Notes: generated by a model from the letters alone, not told the origin. Positions 1 to 27,257 are shown, counted from the first letter of the stretch. The stretch is DNA of 64,000 nt from Gigantopelta aegis (GCF_016097555.1 NC_054706.1:79314353-79378352); one strand, 5' to 3'. Program-made: numbers and translations.

Positions 1-470
1 CCTTGTTTGTCACAATATGTCAGAAATCTGATAGTGTTAGCTCATTGGCTAGCATCCCATGTTGATAAAAACTTCATGCAAAATCTGTCTCAATAATTAG
101 TGGTCCCCAACCTTAACCTTGCTTATGTTTCTGGGGGCTAAACAGTTATTGGAAGAAAAAAAAAAACTTAATGAAATTTAGTTTTGTAAAATAATCAAGT
201 TTTTCATTAAATTCCCTATACAAATTAAGTATAGTCTCTCCTTAATAACTGAAAACTCCTGCATTTCATGACAATGACATACGGATGTAATCATTTAAAA
301 TCCTTACTATTTTAACTGAAAACAAGTTGTTATTTACATAGCAAAGGGAACCTGCTCATTAGTTTTGTTTAGGTTTTTAAATTTTTGTTTTGTATTGTTA
401 ACCATAATGCACAAGCTAATAAGAAATATAAACATTTATTACGTTTGAAGTTTGTTTTAATATCTTTCAG
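1..470 (+). other. Miro intron, 3' part
   Basis: AT-rich intron sequence ending in ATCTTTCAG. No exon, repeat or regulatory feature was recognised. Confidence 0.7.
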
Positions 471-14741
<14,271 letters not shown>

Positions 14742-17700
14742 AAGTCCTGAACATTGGGGCGTATATATTATGAAGAAACCTATAACCAAAAACTGAAGCT
14801 GTGAATTACTATACAGGTGTGAATTACACTAGCAAAAAGGATGGATTTCATAGTGGACACTGAATAAGTGAAATGTAGTTCTTATGCTAAGAGTATGAGT
14901 GAGATTAGTTGCAAGTTTTATCATCAACCCCTCCATAGACGAGTGGATATAGGCAGGGGTTCCATGTGTTTACCCATTCATCTGTCCATTCATTCATCCA
15001 AAACACACACTTTTTCTTGTTCATGTGTTAAACATTTTATGTATGTACAAAGCAGTAAATTCAAACAATTCCTTAGAGAATCGAGCAGCATCAATGCAAA
15101 GTAGTTCTCTATGGTTAGAAAATGGTCTGATATTCAGCTCAGCAGAAAGTTTAATGCTGTTTTGCATTAACTTTTTGTCATTAAGGACAAAAATTTACAA
15201 TTAAATCCACATAGCTGCCAAACAAAGAGGTTTATTCAAGCAGCAGTTGTACATAATTGTATATGTGTTTTAAAATAATTCATGGATTTAAATGTTCTTT
15301 TTTTTTTTAGTATTTATTTCCCTGGTTCGTAATAAATTAATACGCAAGTGACACCAGAATTTCTTTTTCTGCTGTGTGTATGTTTAATGTCACAAAGATT
15401 AAATCTTGAGTACACTTTGTAAGAGTGGAATTTTATTACACCTGGACCACTGTTGTTATGTTATCTTCTGAGGAAAGACCTCAGTGATACTCAGCTGACA
15501 GAACGTTTTGTTTAGGTTTGTTAGGTTTTTGTATTTGCATTTTCTTCTTCTCTTTCTCAGAAGCTACAAGTGCTAGTCTAACAATAGATGACGAAACATA
15601 ACTAGTTATGTATACATATGTAAGCTGTAGGGCAGAGAAGAAGTTGTGTAACATAATACAAAAGGCAAAACAGATTGCATTACAAGTTTATTGATGCTGT
15701 AAAAAATAACTAAATATTCTAAGACTTGTAATACATTTTCAGGTGTTAATTGTGGATTAAGAATGTTTTCTATAGTGTGAACCTGCATGAATATAATTTA
15801 CATGCATTTAATAAGGAGAGAGAGTGAAACAACTATTTTCTTGTTCAATCTTACTAAAAGAAGAGAAAACACTTTCCATTTCCACCGTCTTTTCTGCATA
15901 AAGTTGTAATGTGGTATTTCGGAATATAAAATGTACATTACAGCATTTATGAGAAGAAAAGTAGATCCCATTTTTACATTGTGGCAGTTCTTAATTATTA
16001 TTGTCAAGCAATTTTAAACCAAAATGATAATTACTGTTCGAAGACATGATTTAGGAACTGTATTAAAAATGGTATTAAGATTGTACAGAGTTAAATTTTG
16101 TTGTTATTTTTTCATTTCTAGTATTGCTTCTTTACCCTGTATTGGCCATAGTGTACATGAAACAGCATGTTGAGATGTAATTATCCATACAGTGACAAAA
16201 CATTGGATGGATGGATATTATTTATTTAATATGATAATATCCAGTTAACATCCAGGCATGTCCACCATGTGCATATGATGGCTGATGCAGCCAAACATCT
16301 AAGAGCAAATACAATACACTACTGTGCAATTGATCTACAGCTCATTTCAATTTCAATTTAATATTTTCAAAGTTGGAGAAAAAAAAGTAACACGTTGCTG
16401 CATTTACAGTTTCATTTACATCTAATATATTGGATCAAACATTGCTAAACATTGTTGTGTTTACTTTTTGTGTGTAAATTGATGAAACATGTTGAAAGGT
16501 AACACATGAAAACGATAGAATAAAACAAAAATTGGGCATCTAACATTTGATGTCAACATAACAACCACACTAATCATACAAAGAACATTAGGTGCAATCT
16601 CAGTTCATTTGCATGGTCAACTGTTTGTGTATATTGATGTAGAATTGCAGTTCCTGTTTTTTTAAATGTTTTGTTAATCTTGGGGTTTTTTAATGTTCAG
16701 CCACAAAGGTTAAACATCTATCAGCATTAATAATAAGGTTGTTTTCAGTGTGTACATATGTTTTGTGAATTTACTCAAACTTATCTATGTTGTATTTTCT
16801 TCTTTTATGGAAAGAAAATACAAAACAGTTATTATTTATACCCCATCACAGAATCCATAAGAAAATGAATTTTGAAAAAAGAAGTTTAATTTTTATTTTT
16901 CAGTTGACTATTTTAAAAATAAAATTATATAGTGCTTTTCTTGGGTGGTCTTAAATAATTATTTGGAGGCTAATGTTCATTTTATTTACACTATGTCTAC
17001 TTAGTATTTATGTATGTTGACTATAGTTTACTTGGCATTTAGATTGCTTAATAATCACCAAAAAACTGGGGTTTTTTTACTTTTTCATTTTTAAAGGATA
17101 ATTGTATGGTGAAAAAGTGGTGTCATTTTAGTGTGATATGTAATTATAATGGTTAATGTGCTGAGAGATACTTGGACATAACCTGCCATGGCCGTAACAT
17201 TTTCTGCCACCCTAATTCAATTAAATTAATATTAAATTAATCAATTACCTGGGATTTTTTATGTTTTATTTATAAATATTGAATTGTAAATTCTGCAAAA
17301 TCTTTTAAAAATAAACTATCATAATTATATCAGTTATTATCAAATACACTTAAATATAAAGTTAGTATATTTAGAAATAAAAAGGAGATACATGAGTGTT
17401 ATATGCATTTGTATGTTGAATTTATAGTTTAAAAGGGCCATTATCATAATTGCAAGTGTCATATAATGATATTTTTTTAAAATATTATTTTAATAAACCC
17501 CTACAACAAATTAATCAGCTCCAGACGTACTATTTGTGTAATTAACTTGAGAATATCAAATTGTAAGGAATACTTTGATAAAATTTAAAAAACATAAACA
17601 TTGACACATGTTTTAGCCTTCCTCTTTTAGTTTCTTGAGCCCTTTTTTTTTTCTTTTACATTTGCAAAGTTATAGAGTGAGGTTATCTATAGATGTTTTT

Positions 17701-17940
17701 GATCAATTTAAAAAAACAAAGAAAAAAAAGTAATAAATGGAATTATGGTTGTAATATTTTATAGGTATATACCGGGTAGTTGAGGGTATTATTCTTACAT
17801 TTGAAATTTGTTTTATAAAAAATTAATTACTACTATCATTCAACTTAAACTTTATAATGTAATGGTTCCCATGAAATAACCAGTGTATCAATCTCTTGCA
17901 GCTTTCTAGTGATTTATACAATTGTGACATGCTTTCAGTT

Positions 17941-18028
17941 GGGGGCCTGTGATTTTATAATAGGGAGGGGGCCTGTGATTTTATAATAGGGAGGGGGCCT
18001 ATGATTTTATAATAGGGAGGGGGCCTGT
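17941..18028 (+). repeat. 26-bp tandem repeat, 3.4 copies
   Basis: GGGGGCCTGTGATTTTATAA plus TAGGGA repeats nearly perfectly, so it is recent. Confidence 0.9.
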
Positions 18029-18819
18029 AACATTGATGAATGTCCTTTAGTGGTGTCGATAGCCAGACTCTTCACCGTATACAAAGAAAAATGTCATTAC
18101 TTATTCAAAAAAAAGAGGAGGTTGTGAGACCAGGATCACTGGGTCTTCTCCTAAATTTGCCCCTACTTGTGATCATATAAACCTTTGCCATTTTAAAATT
18201 AAAGTCAAGGAATACTGAAGTGGGTAGTTTTGTTAATTAAAACTGGATACATTAACCCCACCTCCAACAACACAACTGAGAATAGCAGAATTCTGAGCAC
18301 ATACAAAGTGACAGATTTGTTAATTCCAGAAAACATTTGTCATTGTTAAAAGAGCATAATGCCATAACTTGTTCTAGGAGAAACACAATGGTAACTTATG
18401 TTTTTAAGTGTGTTCAGTTGTTTGTCAATTAAACTGATCTAAGTTTTATTTAATATGAGACTGTGCATACTTTACAGAATAGAAACCAATAATTGTTAAA
18501 ACATGGTGTATTTAGAATTATACTGTCAGTTGAAAGATGTGTGAAGTTATTTAGTTTTTTTAAAAGTAAATTCTGTCTTGTACATTTTACTTAATTCAGA
18601 TGTGTGACGTTCTTGGTAGTAATGTAAGCATGAATGTGCAATCAAGATGTTCTAACATTAATTAAGTACAATGTTGAACAGTAATAAAATGCTTTTTAAA
18701 AGAATGTTCTCAGACTTGTGTTGTAATGTTACTCAGTGTACATATAGTTTTATAGTGATGTAAATAAAGTTGGTTTTGTTTAATACTACTACTTCAATAC
18801 AACATTGATACTTCTGACA

Positions 18820-19145
18820 GGTACCGTATATCTTCACCTGCAAGTCTGTAATCTTCAGAGAAAATCTGCTACATTTTTCCATTAGCAGCAAGGGATATTT
18901 CATATCAAATTTGTTACAGACAATTGTCGTAATAATCATCTTTCCAACTTATTGTACTTTTTTTCTTTTTTAACCTTTTTGAACTGGTGTTAAGAACATG
19001 AACAGAAAACACTAGATGTTTTTCGTAACAGCAAGGGATCATTTATATGCATTTTCAGACAGGACAGCATATACCATAGATTTTGATATACCAGTTGTGG
19101 GGCACTGCCTGGGATGGAGGGATCAGTGGGTCGACCAGTGATGTA
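18820..19145 (-). mobile_element. SINE fragments (minus orientation)
   Basis: CTGCTACATTTTTCCATTAG at ~18867 and ACAGCAAGGGATCATTTATA with CAGACAGGACAGCATATACC at ~19028-19080 are pieces of the SINE body, interrupted and diverged. Confidence 0.6.
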
Positions 19146-19539
19146 ATGATATTGTCATTAATTTTACTTCTTTTTCTTCTGTTTTTGTTTTAATTTTCTA
19201 AAAAAAAAAGAAATGGTGGTTGGAGCATAAATATAACTATTGTTAATACCAATAGACTGCCAGCTACTTGTCTGGTTGGGGGTTGGGCATCAGGTTTTTT
19301 TGGTGTTTTTTTATTATAAATTTTTTTTAAAAACAAACTGGTGTACTTAAAAAAAACTAAAATAATAATAATTAAAAAAATTCATTAATTTTTGCAGAAG
19401 CATTAAGTGGTTAACTACAGCCACTTTCCACTTTCAAAGAAGAATATTTTACAAAACTTCAGTACATTTTTAACTACAATGATTGTTGTTGGGCATAAGG
19501 TATTTGTTTGACTTGTTATAAAAAGTAATAGTTTAATGT

Positions 19540-19800
19540 TTATTTTGTTTAACAACACCACTTGAGGACATTAATGTATTAATCATCAGCTATTGAATGT
19601 CAGATCTTTGAAGAGAAAATCCACAAAAATTTTCCAGTAGTAGCAAGGGAGTTTTTAAGTGCACATAGGAGCCTACAACAGTACTGCACTGAGTGGAACG
19701 AAAAATAGTCCAATGGGTTTGCCGACAGGGATTGATTCTAGATGACCCACACATCAACTTGTGAGTGCTTTACAGTAAGTGAAGCCTGTTACCTCAGAAG
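19540..19800 (-). mobile_element. SINE copy (tail type 1), minus orientation
   Basis: Tail TTTTGTTTAACAACACCAC, then TTAATCATCAGCTATTGAAT, TAGTAGCAAGGGAGTTTTTA and a degraded head with GGGATTGATTCTAG. Full length but old. Confidence 0.75.
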
Positions 19801-20176
19801 CTACTCTACTGATCAGTAGTGAGGGCTCTTTTATCTACATTGTCTTACTTATCTTCTTGGTGCCTTGTGGCACATAAGGCCCGCACAACATTGTCTTTCA
19901 ACCAGAAAAACATCTACAGTTTAATCTAATATACCATTCACAGTGATGGTTGGAACAAGATGAGCCCAAATTTTTGCTTCTAAAATTTCAACACTTGTAG
20001 TGTGACTTTTTGAACAGCAGTGTTGAAGACATGCGAGAAAATTTTAATAAAATATATATATATATATATACAATGTATATATTTTTCTGCTGCTTTGAAG
20101 TAAACCAAGTGGGATTTTACCTTCCAGTCATTTTGTAAATAAGAAAAAAGGAGAAGATAATACATGTACTAAATAA

Positions 20177-20533
20177 CAGTGAGCACTTCTAGAAAAAATT
20201 TTTAATCCACTAGCCATGGGATCAGTGATTTTTAAAATTTATTAACCACAATTCAAAATTCACTAGTCCTACTTTACTTTAAGTTAATACAGTTTTACTA
20301 AATAATAGTAATAATTGGATATGTCACCTGAAGAGGGAGAGAGAGCTTAAACACATTAACATTTGGGGGTGGGGTGCGGGCAGGATATTCATATTTACAA
20401 AATAAGACTTAACTGAATGATTTGACCAAAAACAATTCACTAGCCGTCGGGCATGGTAATAATAGTTATTTACTAGCCGAACATTGAATACCACTAGCCA
20501 TGGGAGTGGGGCTGTCATAATCTAGAAGCCCTG
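20177..20533. mobile_element. hAT-like non-autonomous element
   Basis: Ends CAGTGAGCACTTCTAGA and TCTAGAAGCCCTG are imperfect inverted repeats beginning with CAG, with direct repeats TAAATAA at 20170-20176 and 20534-20540. Internally CACTAGCCATGGG recurs several times in one orientation. No transposase. Confidence 0.6.
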
Positions 20534-21039
20534 TAAATAAAACACATCAATAACTATACAGACATTGATATTCCCCAAAAGAAAATGTATTGAATATGTA
20601 ATTTATTACAGTACCGTAGTTTATAAAATGGTTTTATTAGTCAAAAACAACAATGCCAGTAAAGCTAGGAATGCACTTATAAAAAATATTTTAATTTTTA
20701 AAATTTGTATTACTAGTACTGTATATCAGTAACAGTACTATTTACTCCATATTGTTAATTAAAATATGAGCTCATGAGGATTTTTCATGTAGCCCTATAC
20801 AAAATACTAGTAGCATTTGGCTAGATCAATTTGGAGATGATAGGCATGTCCTTGTTTTTGAAACATGTATGGGCACCTGTAAATACAATTTTGTGCTGCA
20901 ACAATTCGAGCTGTGAAAACTTCCACTTGCATTAGTTAATCAATCATGGAATGTGTTGTAGAATTCATATTTATGGTTCATAATTTGATTGATATATAGC
21001 ACAGTATTTTCAGCCAAAATTGTTAACATTGTCACCTGT

Positions 21040-21560
21040 GGGATTCTATTTATGTATTGCAATCTCCGTCTATTGAATCCGAAATATGCCGGTATTTATC
21101 GATTGGATGCGCTAAAATCCGGAATTGCCCGATATATGCAGTTGTAAACTTCGGTACACCTCGACATGTTACAGACGGAAATTGCCAGATAGGGTGTGGT
21201 GGTGGCCAATTTTTTTTTTCGAGTTTTGTTATATTATTATGTATAAAAGAAAGTGACTAAGTACTGGAATGTCACTGAACAGACATGCGGACACTTCATT
21301 CTAAAAGGACACCCATTAATTCAGTAAGAACTACCTAACATTAAACATTGAATAGGCCTAACATGCTGTTGATAACAATTGTAAATCGAGCACAAAGCGT
21401 GACTGTCATGAATGGTAGATGTATCTGGTTACCGGTACACGGACAGTACACCTACAATTATAACCCAACTAAATCCTGGCTACACGTACAACACGTGTGT
21501 CCCCTGTCTTTTCCATCAATTCTTGAACCACACAAGTGATGTCGGTACTGTTAATGGGGT
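21040..21560 (+). promoter_or_regulatory. Possible promoter / 5' UTR exon region of SLC35D3-like gene
   Basis: This 0.5-kb stretch has visibly more CpG than the surrounding DNA (for example ATGCCGGTATTTATCGATTG and TACCGGTACACGGACAG). The first coding exon needs an upstream non-coding exon because it starts right after an acceptor. No TATA box or donor could be fixed; a degraded transposon is an alternative. Confidence 0.2.
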
Positions 21561-22327
21561 CACATTTTTATTTTGGGGGTGGAGGGGGAGGCAAGGCAAG
21601 TGTTGCCAAAAGTTCATCAAAATTCAGCCTGTTATTTATTATGCTGATGTTTATAGTGGATGCCCAATTCCAATAGTAGATCTGTCAAAATGTTTTTAAA
21701 AAACCCAGATCTTGGTGCAGGTGGCACATTAAGTCATTACTTTTCTAACCACACTTTCTTTCTACGTCCGTTCAGACTAGGTGAACTAGTGTTGCCTTAA
21801 ATTATTATTAGGGAATCAATGCAAACTGAAGGGGCACCAAGGCAAAGTTATCTTTCATAAGATTGGCCTGGGGGCAACTTAAGTAGGTTACTTTAGAATT
21901 AAGTACTGGTAACCAAGTTTTGTTTTACAAAAAAATATTTCACCCTGATGTATTTGGGTCTAGTTTATGCAATTTGTTAGATTTTTAAAATCATATTACC
22001 AATGACAATATTACTATTTATTACATATTGGAAAGCTGTGGAGGAAAACAAAGTACCGTAACTAGTGCACAACAGTATTTTTCTTGCCGTAAACAACTTC
22101 CAATTTTTAGTAAAAACATAAAGTAAGGAGGACAACCATAGCACTTGCCATTGCTGCCATGGTAAAATTCAAACTCTGCTGTTGTCTTTGACATCTTTTA
22201 ACAGGAACTTTTGAAGTGATATTACTATATTAGCAATCCTATAAAATTACCATAATCCTACTATATCTTTTCCGCTCTGTTTTGTCTTCCAGTAATTGTT
22301 GTGTTATCAGTCATTAACTGGTCAGAT

Positions 22328-22862
22328 ATGTCTGGGAGTAGCAACAACAACAACAGCAGCAGCAGCAGCAACAAACATCACCATGACAACAAAAATGAGG
22401 TTGTTATGGAGATCCAGACGGAACCCATGACGAGTCTGGAGACTAGAATTAAAGGCTTTCTTGCGGCCTTGCTTTATGGCGTCTGCTCAGTGTCTGCCGC
22501 CTTCATCAACAAGATGCTGCTGGCAACATTCGAGTTCGACTATCCGGTGTTCATCATGACCGTCCAGATGATCTTCACCATCAGTCTGCTCGAGCTGCTG
22601 AGTGTCTCCGGCGTCATCGTGCTGCCGAGCTACACATTGTCACGCGGTCGGGACTTCCTGTGGCCTGCGATGTTCTACGGAGCCAACGCCGTGTTCTCGT
22701 TATCGGCACTCTCTCACATGAACATCGCTATGTACGGCGTTCTGAAGCGGTGCGTTCCACTCACCACCCTGGTGTTCTCCGTGTGTATCCTCAAGAAAGA
22801 CCGACCCACGAAGATGGTCATCGCGTCCATTGTTCTCCTGACATCCGGATGTATCATCGCAG
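22328..22862 (+). CDS. SLC35D3: SLC35D3-like exon 1 (coding)
   Basis: 535 nt, residues 1-179, donor G/GTAAGA. The exon begins at least by 22293 after TCTTCCAG, so 22293-22327 is probably 5' UTR. GC content rises sharply from about 22440. The CAACAACAACAACAGCAGCAG stretch near the start encodes the Asn/Ser run and could vary in length. Confidence 0.9.
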
Positions 22863-24470
22863 GTAAGAGGAGTGTTCACAGTGTGAACATTTTTGGTTTA
22901 GCCAATTTTCGGATATATTAAAGTACAGGTATTTCCTTGAAAATTATTAAAACGTACTTATTAATTAAGGTAAAGAAAAATGTAATTACTTAGTCAAAAA
23001 TAGAGGGGAACTAGGCTGCCTGGGTCTTCTTACTAAATCTGCTCCTACTTGTGATCATATAAACCTTTGCCGTTTTTAAAATTAAAGTCATGGAATATTT
23101 ACTGCAGTTGGTGGTTTTGTTAAAACTGGATACTTTGAAAAAACATAACAACTTACAGTGTTCGAAATATGCACTTGTCCATTTGTCCTGACAAGTGAAA
23201 ATCTGCTCGGACAAGCAAAATGTACCTCAACAGTTGTCCAGTGGACAAGTAAAAAAATTTCAATTCAGATTAATTTTGAACAATAAAAAATACAGTCCTT
23301 GTACTTGAATAAAACAAAACATTTATTTGAACAAATGAAAATATTGCTGGACAAGTAGATTTCTTAATGTAAAATTCTGCTTATTTCTATTGCTAACTTA
23401 GAATACCAGAATTCTACAATTGCCAACATGGAGATGGCCATGAAATTCCTATTCTCCACGACACTTTATTTTTGCTGTGGACCAACATCACCATATTCGA
23501 TTTTCTTTCCATGGCATGTTTTTAGCCACAAGCATTTTTTAAACTGGATTTATAATCACTTTGTACCAAATGATCAACTTTTTCGATGGTACGATTGCTA
23601 AGAGTTATGTAAACATATCAATGATTTGAATCGTTAGGACTTAGCACCTGTTGTATTCACCACCTGGGAATATTATTGAGCTGAAATTTTGTGTATAGCT
23701 TTATTATATAGAGTTACAGATCAAGTTTGACTTTCATGTGCATTGCCCCCATTTTTGACTGATTTATGGACCTTGAACTTTGTAGATACAAAAAACTGTT
23801 GGGTCCTGTAGGGAACATGTATTGCTTTGGCAGTACTCTCAGAATGCTTGTTAATTTTTATTTATTTTTGTTTGTTGCAGGGTACGGAGATCTTTCATTT
23901 ATTTGGTCAGCTTACTTCTGTGGAGCAGTGAGCAATGTGACGCAGACTCTGTACCTGCTGCTCGTTCAGAAGTATGCCACGAAGAACCAGTCTACGGTGG
24001 ACACGTTACAACTGAACAGCTTCAACACCCTCCCCATCCTGGCCATCACCGCCCTCGTCAACGGCGAGATGGGCAGTGTCTGGCAGTACAGCCAGTACTC
24101 CAACCCCATGTTCATCTTCGTCTTTTTTTTAACCATCTCCATGGGATGTCTTCTCAACTACTCTCTGTTCCTGTGCACGGGATTGACGTCTGCTCTGACC
24201 ACCAGTGTTGTTGGAGGCTTGAAGGCCATGGTTCAGACGATACTAGGGATATTTACGTTTGGTGGTATTAGTCACAACGTAGCTACCTATCTGGGACTGA
24301 GTCTGAATCTGGGCGGAGGGATCATGTATCTTGTCATGAAGTTTAAAGACAGTCAGTTGAAGGAGGTGGGTTTAAAGAAAGTGATGAGCTTTTCACAGAT
24401 GACCAATGGATACACTAAAAAGCTGAACAATAATGCTAAAAATGGTTTACATGTACATGTCAAATCTTGA
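22328..24470 (+). CDS. SLC35D3: SLC35D-type nucleotide-sugar transporter (SLC35D3-like), complete
   Basis: A multi-spanning transporter of the drug/metabolite superfamily, expected to exchange a nucleotide sugar for the nucleotide monophosphate across Golgi, ER or vesicle membranes. Exons 22328-22862 and 23881-24470 join in phase 1 to give 374 aa. Residues 1-36 are hydrophilic with Asn, Ser and His runs; about ten hydrophobic segments follow. Diagnostic features are MYGVLKRCVPLTT (135-147, the K-R-C/S-P signature of SLC35D), LKKDRPTK after the fourth or fifth helix, AGYGDLSF at the junction, and LNYSLFLCTGLTSALTTSVV. The overall pattern resembles vertebrate SLC35D3 more than D1/D2, and D3 also has two coding exons (from memory), so the symbol is provisional. 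The start is the ATG at 22328; the nearest upstream acceptor (22291-22292) implies a separate 5' UTR exon. Confidence 0.9.
22863..23880 (+). other. SLC35D3-like intron with repeat insertions
   Basis: 1018 bp. It holds a repeat at about 23157-23370 rich in CTTGTCC/GGACAAG, and at 23690-23850 a diverged copy of the repeat that surrounds 27066-27217. No additional exon is needed: phases match across it. Confidence 0.75.
23690..23850 (+). repeat. Dispersed repeat, uninterrupted copy
   Basis: GATCAAGTTTGACTTTCATG, ATTTATGGACCTTGAACTTT and ACATGTATTGCTTTGGCAGT recur with small changes at 26947-27257, where another element is inserted. Family unknown. Confidence 0.65.
23881..24470 (+). CDS. SLC35D3: SLC35D3-like exon 2 (coding, terminal)
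   Basis: 590 nt from acceptor GTTTGTTGCAG to TGA at 24468-24470, residues 179-374. It encodes the second half of the transporter with GYGDLSF, VQKYATKNQST, the glycine-rich SVVGGLKAMVQTILGIFTFG and LNLGGGIMYLVMKF, then a hydrophilic basic C-terminus. Confidence 0.92.
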
Positions 24471-24611
24471 TGGTTGTATGCATGTAATTGTAGGGGAAAA
24501 AACACTTGGGTTGGTTTTAGGTATGTGGATTTGTTTTAGATAATAGGGTTGTTATGATTTTAAAACATTATTATTGCAGTATTTTTCTTTCTTAGGGATC
24601 ACCATTTATGG

Positions 24612-24833
24612 TTAGCTCTGCCACTTGCCAAATTCGCCTATTGTGAATTTTAGGAACAATTGGCGAATTTTATTTTAATTTGGCAAACAAATTTGAAGTA
24701 ATAATTGGTGTTTTGTAGGAGAATAACTGGGTTTTGTAGGAGAATAACTGGGTTTTGTAGGAGAATAACTGGGTTTTGTCTTTTTAAAGATAATTTGGCG
24801 AAATGTTTTGCTCACCCAGAGCTAGCCGCGCCA
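24612..24833. mobile_element. Small inverted-repeat element with internal 21-bp repeat
   Basis: GGTTAGCTCTG near the left and CAGAGCTAGCC near the right form short inverted ends. Inside, GTTTTGTAGGAGAATAACTG repeats 3.4 times in 21-bp steps (24710-24779). Motifs such as TTTGGCGAA recur. Boundaries are approximate. Confidence 0.45.
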
Positions 24834-24929
24834 TTGCTACACAAATTGCTGTGATGTTTAAAACTGAAATCCAGGTTCACATGGTCGAAAAATATCTAAA
24901 ATCACAATTCATTTTGTACATCAAAACTA

Positions 24930-25098
24930 CAGTGAAACCTGTCTAAACTGGACACATGCTGGACCAAGTAAAAAAGTTTGTTTTAAGGGATATCTGGTTG
25001 AGAGAGGTTCTGCTCTACTGGTATTTAAACAGAGACCATTAAAAATGTCTGGCTTTAAGGGGATTCTGGTTTACAGAGAATCTGGTATAGAGAGGTTT

Positions 25099-25100
<2 letters not shown>
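24930..25100. mobile_element. MITE of the CAGTGAAACCTST family
   Basis: CAGTGAAACCTGTCTAAACTG at the left and AGAGAGGTTTCA at the right are imperfect inverted ends of a 171-bp element. Related sequence is at 48659-48842, 39646-39810 (partial) and 43410-43445 (one end). The length and ends suggest a mariner-type MITE; a TA duplication was not demonstrable. An (AT)n tract follows directly. Confidence 0.6.

Positions 25101-25146
<46 letters not shown>
25101..25146 (+). repeat. (AT)n microsatellite
   Basis: Forty-six bases of alternating A and T directly after the MITE end. Confidence 0.95.
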
Positions 25147-25150
<4 letters not shown>

Positions 25151-25950
25151 TTCGAAACTGGATCAAAACTAAGACATAAACTACAAACAAAATGTAATTT
25201 TAACTCTTTAGAAACATTAATACAGATAATCTATTATTACTAATATTAGTGTTAACTAATATGTATTTCTAGGAACATTTTATTTTAATGAAGAATGTTT
25301 GAAATTGTGTCTGAATTGTGATGGTGATAATTTTATATGTATACAGCATAATACAGCTTACACAGTAATGTTTTTCATGTAGATCCCTCTTTACAGGGTC
25401 CAGTCTTTGTATAATATAACATATATTTATGAGAAAACTGATGCATTTTGAAGAACCACTCTATTTAATGCAAGATCAAAGTGTATATGGTCAGGTGCCT
25501 TGTTTTGGTGGATGTGTAGATTGCTTGCAGTAGTATATATAACAAGACCCCAAAAAAGAAGTTTTTTTATGCATCAATAGGGGGAACAAGACCCACATCC
25601 CACTGCATATACATTGTAGAGGTCGGTTTTATTTGTTAAATTTTAGAAGAGAGATTTGTTTATAAAGGCCCGACCACCTTTCTTTTCGGTTTCCACTTGA
25701 CTTCAATGGACATGGTTTGAGTTTGGAGTTTTCCTTCTCCTAGGAGAGTTTCCTTACTTGGATTCTGAGCCTCTCCAGCCAAGTTTTGATTTTGGAGTTT
25801 GCTTCTCCTAGACAGTTGTCCTCCTTGACTCACATCCTCTGTCTGTCTGGTCCATATCAGTCTAGTCTCTACCCTTTGACCAGTCCAGCTTGGGTGACCC
25901 TACCAGGAGCTGATGCTCCAGCTGGCATAGTTCTCCGAGTCATTGAGACA

Positions 25951-26380
25951 TACAAGCTACGTCACCACGTCAAGAAATGGACCGTGAGATAGAACACATA
26001 TTCAAATAGCTTGCTTTACACAAGATTATACAAGCTACGTCACCACGTCAAGAAATGGACCGTGAGATAGAACACATATTCAAATAGATTGCTTTACACA
26101 AGATTATACAAGCTACGTCACCACGTCAAGAAATGGACCGTGAGATAGAACACATATTCAAATAGATTGCTTTACACAAGATTATACAAGCTACGTCAAA
26201 ACGTCAAGAAATGGACCATGAGATAGAACACATATTCAAATAGATTGCTTTACACAAGATATAGAACACATATTCAAATAGATTGCTTTACACAAGATTA
26301 TACAAGCTACGTCACCACGTCAAGGAATGGACCATGAGATAGAACACATATTCAAATAGCTTGCTTTACACAAGATTCTT
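25951..26380 (+). repeat. 78-bp tandem array, ~5.5 copies
   Basis: Unit contains AGCTACGTCACCACGTCAAG, AAATGGACCGTGAGATAGAA and TTCAAATAGATTGCTTTACA. The copies differ by a few bases, and one (near 26250) lacks its central part. Each full unit has two ACGTCA half-sites. Confidence 0.9.
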
Positions 26381-26946
26381 ATATGTACATGAAGACTGCG
26401 GATTGTTGATTTTCTGACATGCTGAATCATTCGTACCATCAGACATTGCCCATTGTGATAAGATTTTTGAAGTTCATGAATGAGAAATTTAACATGTTAT
26501 CCATACTTCAAAACCGATGCTGCTGTATTGTTAAACAAACATGCTGTAAAGAAATCCAGTATAGGTATTAAACATTCGTAGTTCTTTTTTGCACACCCTC
26601 ATTGGTAAAAAAGAAAAATTGTGCTTGCTGTGTGTCCTATGCAATTTGTAGCAATAATTTGACAATTGAATTTTTATTGTCTTTGCTTGGAGAATAAATT
26701 GACTAACAAGTGGATTGTATCAGTCCCATACAGTAAACCCAATTCTTTACAAATCGGGGTTAATATCTGTTACAATGACTTGATCTGTATGTTTCTAACT
26801 TAATCAGTGTTTCTTTTTTCTATTCACATGACATTGATCAGGATGGGACTGACTAGGTTTCATCTCCATCCACGTGTCTTTCAGTCTCTCCCACTTATTG
26901 TTTTCAAAACTTTTATTTCCTAATGCCTCAAGATAACATTTTGAGT

Positions 26947-27257
26947 ATAGGTTTATCATGTAGTGCTAAAGATCAAATTCGACTTTCATGTTGATCTACA
27001 CTTTTTCCCCCAGATTTATGGCCCTTGAACTTGGTATATATAAAACAAATTGTGCTCGATAATGGCAGGGTTTGACAAATACACTAGCCCTCCATCCTGG
27101 CTAGTGAATGTTTGGTATGGGCTAGTGGATTTTATCAACTCTATTACTAGAATATATAGGCCATTAGCAAAAGCTTCTGTGAGGGCTAGGGACTTTCTTC
27201 AACATTTGTCGAACACTGATAATGGACATGTATTGCTTTAGCAATACTCTCAGAATG
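26947..27257 (+). repeat. Dispersed repeat interrupted by a hAT-like element
   Basis: The outer parts align with 23690-23850 (GATCAAATTCGACTTTCATG, ATTTATGGCCCTTGAACTTG, ACATGTATTGCTTTAGCAAT). The alignment is broken exactly at 27066-27217. Confidence 0.7.
27066..27217. mobile_element. hAT-like MITE with 8-bp target duplication
   Basis: 152 bp, ends CAGGGTTTGACAAAT and ATTTGTCGAACACT (imperfect inverted repeat), flanked by identical octamers GATAATGG at 27058-27065 and 27218-27225. Eight-base duplications are typical of hAT transposons. No coding capacity. Confidence 0.8.

Larger units (their letters stand above)
14742..22292. other. Intergenic region Miro to SLC35D3-like
   Basis: 7.5 kb, AT-rich. 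The first part must be the Miro 3' UTR, but I could not fix the polyadenylation site. It holds a 26-bp repeat (17941-18028), SINE fragments (18820-19145, 19540-19800), a (TA) run near 20050 and a hAT-like element (20177-20533). Small reading frames look like chance. Confidence 0.7.

Noticed and set aside
22301..22327. Earlier start (GTG) for the SLC35D3-like protein
   Set aside because: GTG is not a usual animal start; the ATG at 22328 is the first in the exon and leads the hydrophilic N-terminus.
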